This document shows positions 53,347 to 61,382 of a stretch of 61,382 nucleotides of DNA, in pieces. The notes under the pieces were generated by a model that was given only the letters and a program-made list of their open reading frames with translations, had not been told where the DNA came from and ran no database searches. This DNA comes from an uncultured Gammaproteobacteria bacterium (lineage in GTDB: Bacteria > Pseudomonadota > Gammaproteobacteria > Enterobacterales > Psychrobiaceae): positions 1-61,382 of the forward strand of contig CAKZQF010000074.1 of the NCBI GenBank assembly GCA_937139475.1, in the 5' to 3' direction. The number at the start of each line of letters is the position of its first letter. Position 1 is the first letter of the stretch. Position numbers and translations under genes: made by a program.

Positions 53347-54090
53347 ATGGATAAGCTACTTTATATATCCATGAGCGGTGCGAAAGAAAACCTTAACGCC
53401 ACAGCGCTTAGAGCAAATAACTTAGCCAATGCCAAAACCACAGGTTTCAAATCTGACATTGAGCAGGCTAGGGCAATGCAAGCATTTGGCGAAGGGATGC
53501 CAACTCGTGTCTTTTCTTTGACAGAACGCCCCGCCCAAGACTTTTCAGCTGGACCATTAATCTCTACTTCGCGTGACTTAGATGTTGCGGTTCAAGGTGA
53601 AGGTTGGTTGGTCGTCGAGGCCGAAAATGGTGAGCCTGCGCTTTCTCGCGCTGGTTCTTTACAAATTGATGCTCAGGGCATGCTTCGCAATGGTGCTGGT
53701 CAATTTGTTTTGGGTGATACGGGGCCGATAGCGCTGCCAATACCGGTTGATAAGCTGAAAATTGGCAATGATGGTGTGATCACCGTACATCCGCTTGGGG
53801 CACCAGCCACGGTGACAGAAGAGGCCGGACGGTTACAGCTGGTTAACCCAGCACGTCAAGATTTAGTCAAAGGAAATGATGGACTGTTTCGCCTTAAAGA
53901 TGGCGGTCCGTTTGAGCAAGACGCTGATGTTACCATCGCCAGCGGGATGCTCGAAGGAAGTAATGTTAATTCTGTCAGTGAAATGGTTGATTTGATTAGT
54001 CTGCAGCGTCAATTTGATATGCAGGTCAAGATGATGAAAACCGCCGAAGAAATCGATACATCGCAAGACCGTTTACTGCGTTTAAGCTAA
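53347..54090 (+). CDS. flgF: FlgF, proximal rod protein
   Basis: 247 residues. MDKLLYISMSGAKENLNATALRANNLANAKTTGFKSDIEQARAM carries the rod signature, and the C-terminal VNSVSEMVDLISLQRQFDMQVKMMKTAEEIDTSQDRLLRL helix matches FlgF. AGTC-free leader with GGGG eight nt before the ATG. First gene after the second sigma-54 promoter. Confidence 0.94.
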   Translation: MDKLLYISMSGAKENLNATALRANNLANAKTTGFKSDIEQARAMQAFGEGMPTRVFSLTERPAQDFSAGPLISTSRDLDVAVQGEGWLVVEAENGEPALSRAGSLQIDAQGMLRNGAGQFVLGDTGPIALPIPVDKLKIGNDGVITVHPLGAPATVTEEAGRLQLVNPARQDLVKGNDGLFRLKDGGPFEQDADVTIASGMLEGSNVNSVSEMVDLISLQRQFDMQVKMMKTAEEIDTSQDRLLRLS

Positions 54091-54105
54091 TTTAGGAGAA
54101 GACTC

Positions 54106-54894
54106 ATGCATGCAGCATTATGGATCAGCAAATCAGGTTTAGATGCACAACAAACTGATATTGCGACAATTTCAAATAACCTTGCCAATGCGAGTACTGT
54201 GGGATTTAAAAAATCACGCGCTGTATTTGAAGATTTGCTTTATCAAAACATTAATCAGCCAGGGGGTAAGTCCTCTCAAAATACCGAGCTGCCTGCAGGT
54301 CTAATGTTAGGTGCCGGAACCAAGGTTGTTGCGACTCAAAAAGAGTTTTCACAGGGCAATATGCTAACAACTGAGAATTCGCTTGATTTTATGATTGAAG
54401 GCTCAGGTTTTTTTGAAGTTCTGATGCCTGATGGCAACATTTCCTATACCCGAAATGGCCAGTTCATGCTCAATGAAGAAGGGCAAATTGTGACTCCGGG
54501 CAGTGGTTACTTACTTCAGCCTGCCATCACTATTCCACCAGACGCACAAAGTATTACGCTGTCTTCGGAAGGTGAAGTTTCCGTGCGCCAAATTGGTCAG
54601 GCAGAAAATACCGTTGTTGGTCAAATAACAATTTCTAACTTTATAAACCCTCAAGGGTTAGAACCGATGGGTCAAAACTTATATACCGAAACAGGTGTTA
54701 GTGGTGCGCCAATCCAAGGCAACCCAGGTCTTGATGGGTTAGGTTCACTCCGCCAGGGGGCGCTTGAAACATCAAATGTTAATGTGACTGAAGAGCTGGT
54801 GAATTTAATAGAATCGCAGCGTGTTTATGAAATGAACTCCAAAGTGATTTCTGCCGTTGATCAAATGATGAGCTTTGTGACACAACAGCTTTAG
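54106..54894 (+). CDS. flgG: FlgG, distal rod protein
   Basis: 262 residues. MHAALWISKSGLDAQQTDIATISNNLANASTVGFKKSRAVFEDLLYQ has the family start and the FlgG-specific KKSRAVFEDLLYQ block. The C terminus VNVTEELVNLIESQRVYEMNSKVISAVDQMMSFVTQQL is typical. GGAG lies 8 nt upstream. Fifteen bp after flgF. Confidence 0.96.
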   Translation: MHAALWISKSGLDAQQTDIATISNNLANASTVGFKKSRAVFEDLLYQNINQPGGKSSQNTELPAGLMLGAGTKVVATQKEFSQGNMLTTENSLDFMIEGSGFFEVLMPDGNISYTRNGQFMLNEEGQIVTPGSGYLLQPAITIPPDAQSITLSSEGEVSVRQIGQAENTVVGQITISNFINPQGLEPMGQNLYTETGVSGAPIQGNPGLDGLGSLRQGALETSNVNVTEELVNLIESQRVYEMNSKVISAVDQMMSFVTQQL

Positions 54895-54923
54895 TATTAC
54901 CGATAGTTAGGGGAGTTAGCCAA

Positions 54924-55604
54924 ATGAAAAAATTACTATTATCAGCTGCCGTGGTCACTTTACTTAGTGGCTGTATGAGTACTGTTAGCAATAAGCCTAT
55001 TGCTGATGATCCTTACTACGCACCTGTTTACCCAGCTGCGCCGGCCATGAATATTGTGAAAACAGGCTCGCTCTTTAACGCCAATAAACTCGACAGTTTA
55101 TACGCTGATGTTAAAGCGCGTCAGGTTGGCGATATTATCGAAGTGGTTCTCAGTGAAAGTACTTCTGCTAAGAAAAAAGCCAATAATAATACCAAAAAAG
55201 ATAACAAGTTTAATTTATCTCCCGTTACCGCCTTAGGAAAAAACGTCACCATTGGCGGTAATGAAATATCGGTTGGCATGAATCAAGCGAGTGAGTTTAA
55301 AGGCACTGGCACGGCTGACCAGTCAAATAGTTTAACTGGCTCTATTTCTGTTAGCGTGGTTCAGGTACTCGATAATGGCAATCTGATTGTGCGCGGTGAA
55401 AAATGGATGACCATTAACAACGGTGATGAGTTTATTCGCCTTAACGGTATTATTCGTCCACAAGATATTAGCGCCGATAATCAAATTGAGTCTATCCGTG
55501 TTGCAAACGCCAGAATTCAATACTCAGGTACGGGGTCTTTCGCTAATTCACAAAAAATGGGATGGTTGGCACGATTCTTCAATAGTGGTATGTGGCCGTT
55601 TTAA
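54924..55604 (+). CDS. flgH: FlgH, L-ring lipoprotein
   Basis: 226 residues. The signal MKKLLLSAAVVTLLSGC ends in a lipobox (LSGC). The mature protein has the FlgH blocks SLYADVKARQVGDIIEVVLSEST, LVRGEKWMTINNGDEFIRLNGIIRPQDI and the C-terminal GSFANSQKMGWLARFFNSGMWPF. It forms the outer-membrane L ring. Confidence 0.96.
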   Translation: MKKLLLSAAVVTLLSGCMSTVSNKPIADDPYYAPVYPAAPAMNIVKTGSLFNANKLDSLYADVKARQVGDIIEVVLSESTSAKKKANNNTKKDNKFNLSPVTALGKNVTIGGNEISVGMNQASEFKGTGTADQSNSLTGSISVSVVQVLDNGNLIVRGEKWMTINNGDEFIRLNGIIRPQDISADNQIESIRVANARIQYSGTGSFANSQKMGWLARFFNSGMWPF

Positions 55605-55633
55605 AACGTCAATTATTCGTCGGGTGACTTACT

Positions 55634-56734
55634 ATGAAAAAACTTAACTTATTTGCTCTATCACTATGTGTTTTTGCATTGCTTGCTGGTGAGGCCAATG
55701 CGCAAAGAATCAAGGACCTAGCGTCTGTTAAAGGGGTTAGAAGCAATCAGTTAGTTGGCTACGGACTAGTGGTTGGCCTACCGGGCGTTGGCGAACAAAG
55801 CCCTTTTACAGACCAAAGCTTCATGACGATGTTACGTAATTTTGGCATATCGATGCCCGCTGGCATTAAGCCAAAGATAAAAAATGTTGCGGCTGTCGCA
55901 ATTCATGCCGATCTTGAACCCTTTGCAAAGCCTGGCCAGACGATGGATATTACTGTGAGCTCCGTTGGCAGTGCAAAGAGTCTGCGCGGCGGCACATTAT
56001 TACGAACTTTCCTTAAGGGATTAGATGGCAATGTTTATGCCGTAGCCCAAGGTAGCTTAATGGTGTCAGGTTTTAGTGCCGAAGGGGCTGATGGTTCGAA
56101 AGTTATTCAAAACACCCCGACTGTCGGTCGCATTCCAAATGGGGCGATCGTTGAGCGAGAAGTACCAAACTCCTTTGGCCAAGGTGACTACATTACCTTT
56201 AATTTACACAATTCTGATTTTTCCACAGCGCAAGAGTTTGCTCGGGTCATTAACGCGACTCTGGGCGATGGTGTGGCCAAGCCAATGGATGCAACATCAA
56301 TTCAAGTCAGTGCACCACGGGATACATCTCAGCGTATTGCTTACCTTTCCGTATTAGAGAATCTTGATGTGAAACCAGCAACGGCTTCAGCAAAGATTAT
56401 CGTCAACTCTCGTACTGGTACCATTGTGATTGGCCAGCAAGTACGGTTACAGCCAGCAGCAATCACTCATGGTTCCTTGACTGTTACTATCGCAGAAGCC
56501 GCGGCTATTTCTCAACCTGCGGCGTTGGCTGGTGGCGAAACGGTGGTGGTTGATAACTCAATTGTTGATGTCGACCAAGATGATAGTCGTATGTTTAAGT
56601 TTACCCCCGGCACTACGCTCGATGAGTTAGTACAAGCGGTTAATCAAGTTGGCGCATCGCCATCTGATTTAATGGCCATTCTTGAAGCCTTAAAACAAGC
56701 CGGTTCTCTTCACGGCGAACTGATTGTAATTTAG
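55634..56734 (+). CDS. flgI: FlgI, P-ring protein
   Basis: 366 residues. Cleavable signal [23 protein letters not shown], then [31 protein letters not shown], the hallmark of FlgI, and the C-terminal [40 protein letters not shown]. It forms the periplasmic P ring with help from FlgA (encoded at 47510-48223). Thirty bp after flgH. Confidence 0.96.
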   Translation: MKKLNLFALSLCVFALLAGEANAQRIKDLASVKGVRSNQLVGYGLVVGLPGVGEQSPFTDQSFMTMLRNFGISMPAGIKPKIKNVAAVAIHADLEPFAKPGQTMDITVSSVGSAKSLRGGTLLRTFLKGLDGNVYAVAQGSLMVSGFSAEGADGSKVIQNTPTVGRIPNGAIVEREVPNSFGQGDYITFNLHNSDFSTAQEFARVINATLGDGVAKPMDATSIQVSAPRDTSQRIAYLSVLENLDVKPATASAKIIVNSRTGTIVIGQQVRLQPAAITHGSLTVTIAEAAAISQPAALAGGETVVVDNSIVDVDQDDSRMFKFTPGTTLDELVQAVNQVGASPSDLMAILEALKQAGSLHGELIVI

Positions 56735-56743
56735 GAGACTATT

Positions 56744-57706
56744 ATGGATTCTTTATTAAATCAGGCGATGCCCCTGGCGCCTCGCGCTAACCAAGCTATG
56801 TCACAGGCGTCAAACTACCAAGATATCAGCTCATTAGATAACTTGCGTAAGGAAGCGCAAGGCGATGAAAAAGCAGCACTAGAAAAAGTTGCCAAGCAAT
56901 TTGAAGGTATCTTCATGAAGATGCTGCTAAAAAGTATGCGTGAAGCTAACAAAGCCTTTGAATCGGAGTCGCCGTTTAACAGCCAAAGTAGTGAAACCTA
57001 TCGCAACATGCACGATGACCAAATGGCGATGGAGTTAAGTGAAAACGGAAGCCTAGGGCTTGCAGGGCTTATTGTGCAGCAACTAAGTCCGCAAAGCAGC
57101 GGCTTTACGCCAAGTTCTGTATTGCGCTCTGATAGTGGTATGCCAATGACTCAAGCCGCCGCTAGCCGTAACAATACCGCTAGCGAAGTTCCAGCAAGTA
57201 TCGACAAAAATTTGGCTCAAGTAGCGCAACAACCTAAGTTTACCTCCCCAAAAGATTTTGTAGAGCAACTATTGCCATTAGCCAACAAGGCCGCGAAAGA
57301 GCTGGGGGCATCGCCAAACTTATTGATTGCACAAGCCGCGCTTGAAACAGGCTGGGGTCAAAAAATTGCCGCGAAACAACCACAGCAATCGAGTTTTAAT
57401 TTATTTAATATTAAAGCAGATAAGCGCTGGGATGGAGAGAGTGCGAAAGTCTCAACATTGGAATACCGTGATGGCGTTGCAGTGCGCGAGAAAGCGCAGT
57501 TTCGAGCCTATGACGACTTTAAGCAAAGCTTTGAGGATTTTGCCGGATTTATTAAAAATTCATCCCGTTATCAGCAGGCCATGGAGAATGTATCCAATCC
57601 GGCAAGCTTTTTGCAGGGTATTCAAAAAGCTGGGTATGCCACCGATCCGAACTATGCTGATAAGGTGATGTCAGTCCTGGGTCGAGTTAATCAGTTTGTT
57701 AAGTAA
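56744..57706 (+). CDS. flgJ: FlgJ, rod-cap protein with peptidoglycan hydrolase domain
   Basis: 320 residues. N-terminal rod-binding domain (ALEKVAKQFEGIFMKMLLKSMREANKAF, then SETYRNMHDDQMAMELSENGSLGLAGLIVQQL) and a C-terminal glucosaminidase domain (GASPNLLIAQAALETGWGQKIA with the catalytic Glu, and KADKRWDGESAKVSTLEYRDGVAV). The two-domain form drills the peptidoglycan for the rod. Nine bp after flgI. Confidence 0.95.
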   Translation: MDSLLNQAMPLAPRANQAMSQASNYQDISSLDNLRKEAQGDEKAALEKVAKQFEGIFMKMLLKSMREANKAFESESPFNSQSSETYRNMHDDQMAMELSENGSLGLAGLIVQQLSPQSSGFTPSSVLRSDSGMPMTQAAASRNNTASEVPASIDKNLAQVAQQPKFTSPKDFVEQLLPLANKAAKELGASPNLLIAQAALETGWGQKIAAKQPQQSSFNLFNIKADKRWDGESAKVSTLEYRDGVAVREKAQFRAYDDFKQSFEDFAGFIKNSSRYQQAMENVSNPASFLQGIQKAGYATDPNYADKVMSVLGRVNQFVK

Positions 57707-57740
57707 TCACTGATATTGGGTTAGTTAAAGGAATATTATT

Positions 57741-59732
57741 ATGGGCGTTGATTTATTACAGTTAGGTGTTGGTGGCTTGTTGACTTCACAGCAGCAACTG
57801 AGCACGACTGGTCATAATATTGCCAATGTTAATAATGATGCTTATTCACGTCAGCGTGTTATTCAAGAAACCACTTCACCACTGGGCGTAACTAAAGATT
57901 TTTTAGGAACCGGTACCAAGGTTAAACAGATTGAGCGTGTATTCGATCAGTTTAGGTACAATGAGTTGGTGTTTAACCAGACTTTAAATAGTGGTGCGAG
58001 TGCGACGGCGCAAAAACTGCAGCGTCTCGATGAAACCATGTCACTGACAGGTTCGGGGATTTCTGATTCGCTTAATGGTCTATTTTCGGCAGTAAATTCA
58101 CTGATTGATATTCCAGGTGACATTGGTTTACGTGAGGTGATGTTGGCAAAGGCTAATAACCTCTCACAAAATATGGAGTCAATGCAGCGCTCACTTAATG
58201 CAGAATATACTGCAGTTAATGAAGAGCTTGAGGCAAGTGCTCAAATGGTGACAAAAATTGCCGAGCAACTGGCAACGATAAACCGCGATGTCGTCAAAGC
58301 TTCGGCCAATGGTGGCACCCCAAGCGATTTACTCGATCGTCGTGACGAGTTAGTGAAAGAGCTATCTACCTATACGGCAGTTTCAACCATTGAAACAAAT
58401 GATAATGCACTAAATGTCTATATCGCTAGTGGCCAAACGCTAGTTACTGGCACCACTCATTTTAGTGTTAAGGCGGCTGCAGGCAACCCTGAACCCAACA
58501 AATTACAAATTGCGATTGTTACAAATAATGGTGTCGAGCAGAACTTGTCAGCCGACAGCCTTGGCGGCAGCTTGGGCGCTATTATCAACTATCGTGATGG
58601 CGTCTTAACCGATACGATGAATAAGATTGGGCAAAGCGCGATTACCGTTGCCCATGCATTTAATGAAGTGCAATCACAAGGATACGACTTAAACGAATTA
58701 CCTGGTCAAAACTTATTTAAAGATATTAATCAACAGCAGGTGACAGAACAACGTTTTATGGCCAAATCCAGCAATGCTGGTGATGCGCTTGGTGTTGTTG
58801 AAATCACTGATATTAACCTGCTCACTGGGCATGATTACTCAATGACTTATCAGGCCGGTAACTATGTGATGACGAATATGAGTACGGGGGCCAGTCAAAC
58901 ACTAGTGGAGAGCCCGGTTGGTACGTTTAGCGGCACTGATGGGTTTGTGTTTAAACAGACAAGTGGCACGCCAGCAAATGGTGATGACTTTATTATTCAG
59001 CCAACCCGTCAAGGGGCGGCACACCTGGATGTAGAACTGTCTAACCCAGAGCAAATCGCAACATCCTCAATTGTTGAAGCCTATCCCTCCGACAATAATA
59101 TCAATAGTGCCAAACTTGAGGTTACCAGTGTAAATAACGCTGCTGCACCCGGATTCCCGGTAAAAGGTAGTGGTGCGACAGTAGAAGTACATGAGTCTGC
59201 GCCTGGTGTTTTCACTTATCAGGTTTTTGACAGTAGCGGTGTAGCGCAGGATATTTTTGATGCCAGTGGCACCAACCTTGGAACCTCGCCAACTTACACA
59301 ACTGGCCCATTAGAATTTAGTAGTGTCGGTTTGAGCTTCACGTTAACAGGTCAAGCAATAGGTCAAACGAGTAATGCACCAGAAACCTATCATGTTGATT
59401 ATGCATTTGGTGAGGGCAACAACACCAATATTGTTAACATGGCAAACCTAGCTGATATGCAAATAGCTGACAATGGCCGTTCAACTATTTCAGATGTCTA
59501 TGAAGAGGCGATTACTCATGTAGGCGCCGCCACCGCTGCCGCAAGAGTGGAGCTTGGAGCAACTCAAACGCTTTACGAACAAGCACAAGCCAGGGTTTCT
59601 AGCACCTCGGGGGTTAACCTTGATGAAGAGGCCTCAAACTTGATGCGTTATCAACAAGCCTATTCAGCCAGTGCGCGAGTCATTTCGACTGCAAATGAAA
59701 TATTTCAAACCTTGCTTCAAGCAGCGAGATAG
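57741..59732 (+). CDS. flgK: FlgK, hook-filament junction protein 1
   Basis: 663 residues, long compared with E. coli FlgK (547); the extra length lies in the variable middle. The N-terminal LLQLGVGGLLTSQQQLSTTGHNIANVNNDAYSRQRVIQETT and C-terminal SGVNLDEEASNLMRYQQAYSASARVISTANEIFQTLLQAA match. AAGGAA precedes the ATG. Its chaperone FlgN is encoded in the minus-strand part of this cluster. Confidence 0.95.
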   Translation: MGVDLLQLGVGGLLTSQQQLSTTGHNIANVNNDAYSRQRVIQETTSPLGVTKDFLGTGTKVKQIERVFDQFRYNELVFNQTLNSGASATAQKLQRLDETMSLTGSGISDSLNGLFSAVNSLIDIPGDIGLREVMLAKANNLSQNMESMQRSLNAEYTAVNEELEASAQMVTKIAEQLATINRDVVKASANGGTPSDLLDRRDELVKELSTYTAVSTIETNDNALNVYIASGQTLVTGTTHFSVKAAAGNPEPNKLQIAIVTNNGVEQNLSADSLGGSLGAIINYRDGVLTDTMNKIGQSAITVAHAFNEVQSQGYDLNELPGQNLFKDINQQQVTEQRFMAKSSNAGDALGVVEITDINLLTGHDYSMTYQAGNYVMTNMSTGASQTLVESPVGTFSGTDGFVFKQTSGTPANGDDFIIQPTRQGAAHLDVELSNPEQIATSSIVEAYPSDNNINSAKLEVTSVNNAAAPGFPVKGSGATVEVHESAPGVFTYQVFDSSGVAQDIFDASGTNLGTSPTYTTGPLEFSSVGLSFTLTGQAIGQTSNAPETYHVDYAFGEGNNTNIVNMANLADMQIADNGRSTISDVYEEAITHVGAATAAARVELGATQTLYEQAQARVSSTSGVNLDEEASNLMRYQQAYSASARVISTANEIFQTLLQAAR

Positions 59733-59741
59733 GAGTAACTA

Positions 59742-60977
59742 ATGCGTATTTCAACAAACCAGTTTTATAGCCTAAACACTGAAAACATCATGCAACGTCA
59801 AAGTGACGTTAATCAGTCGGTTCTGAATATATCAGAAGGTAAGCGAGTGCTTACCGTAGCCGATGATGTGGTTGCTGCAACTTCGATCATGAACATTAAG
59901 CAAGAGCAAGCACTTACCGCACAATACCAATCAAACATTACCTTTGCTGATTCACGTATTAATGTCGAAGAAACCACGTTGCAAACTGCTGAAGAGGTGA
60001 TGTTCCGAGTCAAGGATTTAATATTGCAAGGTAATAGCGTCGCTAATGATGACGGTTCGCGTAAAGCCATTGCTGATGAGTTAGAGGCGCGTTTCGATGA
60101 AATGCTTTCATTGGCCAATACCCGAGATGAGTCCGGAAGCTATGTATTTGGCGGCTACCAAACCCAAAGTGCACCTTTTGAGGAGCAATCAGATGGCCGC
60201 GTTGTTTATCACGGTGACCGTGGTCAGCGCATGACTAACGTAGGGCCTGGAGTACAAGTTCCTACCAGTGATTCCGGCGAAAAGCTGTTTATGACAGTGG
60301 ACAACAGCGTCGGAGACTTTCGTCCGACTTATACGTTAAACACAGCGCACGATGAAGTTGAACGCGCCATTATTACTGATGCTGATATTACTGACCGCTC
60401 AACTTATACACCAGCTGGCACGCCAGATGATTACACTATCGATTTTGCAATTATGGGCAGTGGTGAGATGGGCGTTACGGTTACCGATAGTTCTGGCACC
60501 ATCGTTTACCCTCAGGCCGCTTATGTTTCTGGTGAAACGATTGGCTTTAACGGAATAGAAACAACCATCAAACGAGCACCACAAGATGGTGACCAAATCA
60601 CGCTAACCCCTCAGACTGAAGTCGATACTTTTAGTGTGATCCGTGATGCTATTGATTGGTTGAACTCGCCTAACGGCACTGGAGTTGATGAGGCAAGCCG
60701 CCAATTGGACTTAGGTCATATTATTGGCGATATCGATCAAGTACAAAAACGTTTAAGTAACGTACGCGCCGATATCGGTGCGCGTATGCAGCTGACAGAA
60801 AGTCAGGGCGAACGCCATATTGACTATAACCTGACGATTGAAAAATCTCGCTCAGCATTAGAAGATTTGGATATGGTTGAAGCTATCTCATTGTTTGAAC
60901 GACAAAAACTATCATTGCAAGCCTCTCAATCGGCATTTTCACAAGTTCAGAGTATGAGCCTGCTTAATTATCTATAG
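59742..60977 (+). CDS. flgL: FlgL, hook-filament junction protein 3
   Basis: 411 residues, longer than E. coli FlgL (317). The N-terminal MRISTNQFYSLNTENIMQRQSDVNQSVLNISEGKRVLTVADDVVAAT and C-terminal LDMVEAISLFERQKLSLQASQSAFSQVQSMSLLNYL helices are conserved and flagellin-like. Nine bp after flgK; a hairpin follows (60989-61010). Confidence 0.95.
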   Translation: MRISTNQFYSLNTENIMQRQSDVNQSVLNISEGKRVLTVADDVVAATSIMNIKQEQALTAQYQSNITFADSRINVEETTLQTAEEVMFRVKDLILQGNSVANDDGSRKAIADELEARFDEMLSLANTRDESGSYVFGGYQTQSAPFEEQSDGRVVYHGDRGQRMTNVGPGVQVPTSDSGEKLFMTVDNSVGDFRPTYTLNTAHDEVERAIITDADITDRSTYTPAGTPDDYTIDFAIMGSGEMGVTVTDSSGTIVYPQAAYVSGETIGFNGIETTIKRAPQDGDQITLTPQTEVDTFSVIRDAIDWLNSPNGTGVDEASRQLDLGHIIGDIDQVQKRLSNVRADIGARMQLTESQGERHIDYNLTIEKSRSALEDLDMVEAISLFERQKLSLQASQSAFSQVQSMSLLNYL

Positions 60978-60988
60978 TGTTTCTTATG

Positions 60989-61010
60989 AAGTGGCAACGC
61001 TTTGCCACTT
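60989..61010 (+). terminator. Hairpin after flgL
   Basis: AAGTGGCAA (60989-60997), CGCT, TTGCCACTT (61002-61010), perfect 9-bp arms without a clear T run. Likely the end of the flgFGHIJKL transcript. The rest of the 354-bp gap up to the flagellin start holds no gene, only the promoter below. Confidence 0.6.
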
Positions 61011-61224
61011 CCACTTGAAACGGCAATTGTTGTCAAATTTCAATCACTGATCTTCCTTAAAGTAGTTTTATTGCCGCCACAACACGAAAAGCCCCCGTTA
61101 ATCAGTCAGTTCTTTGACTCCGAATATTTACCGCTTAATTTACTGTTTATTTAACCTGTCTGAAAAGCGCGCTATTAACGCTTTTTAAAATTAAATTACA
61201 CTTCACGTTACTATTTTGTAAAGT

Positions 61225-61240
61225 TGGCATACCGGTTGCA
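61225..61240 (+). promoter_or_regulatory. Sigma-54 promoter of the flagellin gene
   Basis: TGGCAT (61225-61230), 5 bp, TTGCA (61236-61240) matches the -24/-12 pattern with one change. It lies 92 bp upstream of the flagellin ATG. A sigma-54 promoter on a flagellin gene is usual for the main polar flagellin in Vibrio-like systems. Confidence 0.82.
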
Positions 61241-61331
61241 TTTGTATTATTAGCTAAGCAGTAATTCTAATAATTATACCGGCTTGTTGTCATCACTTTG
61301 ATGCAATAGCCATTAAAGTGGAGGCTATATT

Positions 61332-61382
61332 ATGGCTCTTACAGTACAAACAAATGTATCATCGCTAAATGCGCAGAGAAAC
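61332..61382 (+). CDS. Flagellin, N-terminal end only (cut by window edge)
   Basis: The 17 visible residues MALTVQTNVSSLNAQRN are the conserved N terminus of flagellin, where the D0 helix begins. GGAGG lies 8 nt upstream of the ATG. The gene follows flgL, as in many marine gammaproteobacteria, with its own sigma-54 promoter. Copy number and paralogue type cannot be seen. Confidence 0.92.
   Translation, partial: MALTVQTNVSSLNAQRN

Noticed and set aside
1..61382. CRISPR array, insertion sequence or prophage genes
   Set aside because: No regular direct-repeat/spacer pattern, transposase, integrase or phage structural gene was seen in the window itself.

Overview
The window looks like chromosomal DNA of a marine gammaproteobacterium of the order Alteromonadales, most like the Colwelliaceae (Thalassotalea/Colwellia type). 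This is an inference from gene content and order, moderate AT richness and protein resemblance; no database was searched. Supporting features are seqA and fur, a complete biotin cluster with bioA divergent from bioBFCD, the liu (leucine/isovalerate) catabolic operon with its MerR-type regulator, several small families typical of this group (DUF2788, DUF2750, DUF3012, DUF2913), and a polar-flagellum gene cluster with sigma-54 and sigma-28 promoters.

Layout. (1) 1-1855 looks like the end of an acquired element. It carries a merR-merC mercury module with a textbook mer operator, a 59-codon GTG-start gene resembling the VbhA class of Fic antitoxins, paired palindromes and a small acidic ORF. It stops abruptly inside dgt (dGTPase), of which only the N-terminal part remains. 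(2) 2200-8700 is core: alaA, fldA, ybfE, DUF2788, ybfF, maeA, seqA, fur. (3) 8847-15052 holds a small unknown gene, biotin synthesis (bioA | bioBFCD) and a SpeE-fold methyltransferase-like gene. (4) 15313-23432 holds a cold-shock protein, a SulP transporter, a small lipoprotein, a ParA / ribbon-helix-helix / PilZ gene set downstream of a chemoreceptor, and an HDOD-GAF protein whose best start appears to be ATC. (5) 23493-34135 is the liuRABCDE operon plus a 3-oxoacid CoA-transferase pair, divergent from a prpE-type acyl-CoA synthetase. (6) 34269-44821 is a mixed region: Spo0M-like protein, RRF-like small protein, DPP-IV type peptidase, DUF2913 protein, NIT-domain chemoreceptor, tRNA-Arg(CCT) with a duplicated 3' half, an orphan gene, aspartase and a HypT-like LysR regulator. 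(7) 44987-61382 is the flagellar cluster: flgT, flgP, flgN, flgM and flgA on the minus strand, and cheV, cheR, flgBCDE, flgFGHIJKL and the start of a flagellin gene on the plus strand.

How the genes work together. The liu enzymes convert isovaleryl-CoA to HMG-CoA and then to acetyl-CoA plus acetoacetate, and the CoA-transferase activates the acetoacetate. The flagellar part shows an ordered hierarchy. Sigma-54 type promoters precede flgB, flgF and flagellin, and a sigma-28 promoter precedes flgM, the anti-sigma-28 factor. The flg genes supply the rod, hook, P and L rings and hook-filament junction, while flgT and flgP encode extra outer-membrane-ring parts of a sheathed or polar motor. Two chemoreceptors, CheV, CheR and possibly the ParA/PilZ set connect signalling to this motor.

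Many translation starts were moved inward from the longest reading frame because a good Shine-Dalgarno sequence marks an internal start; these choices are stated in each entry.
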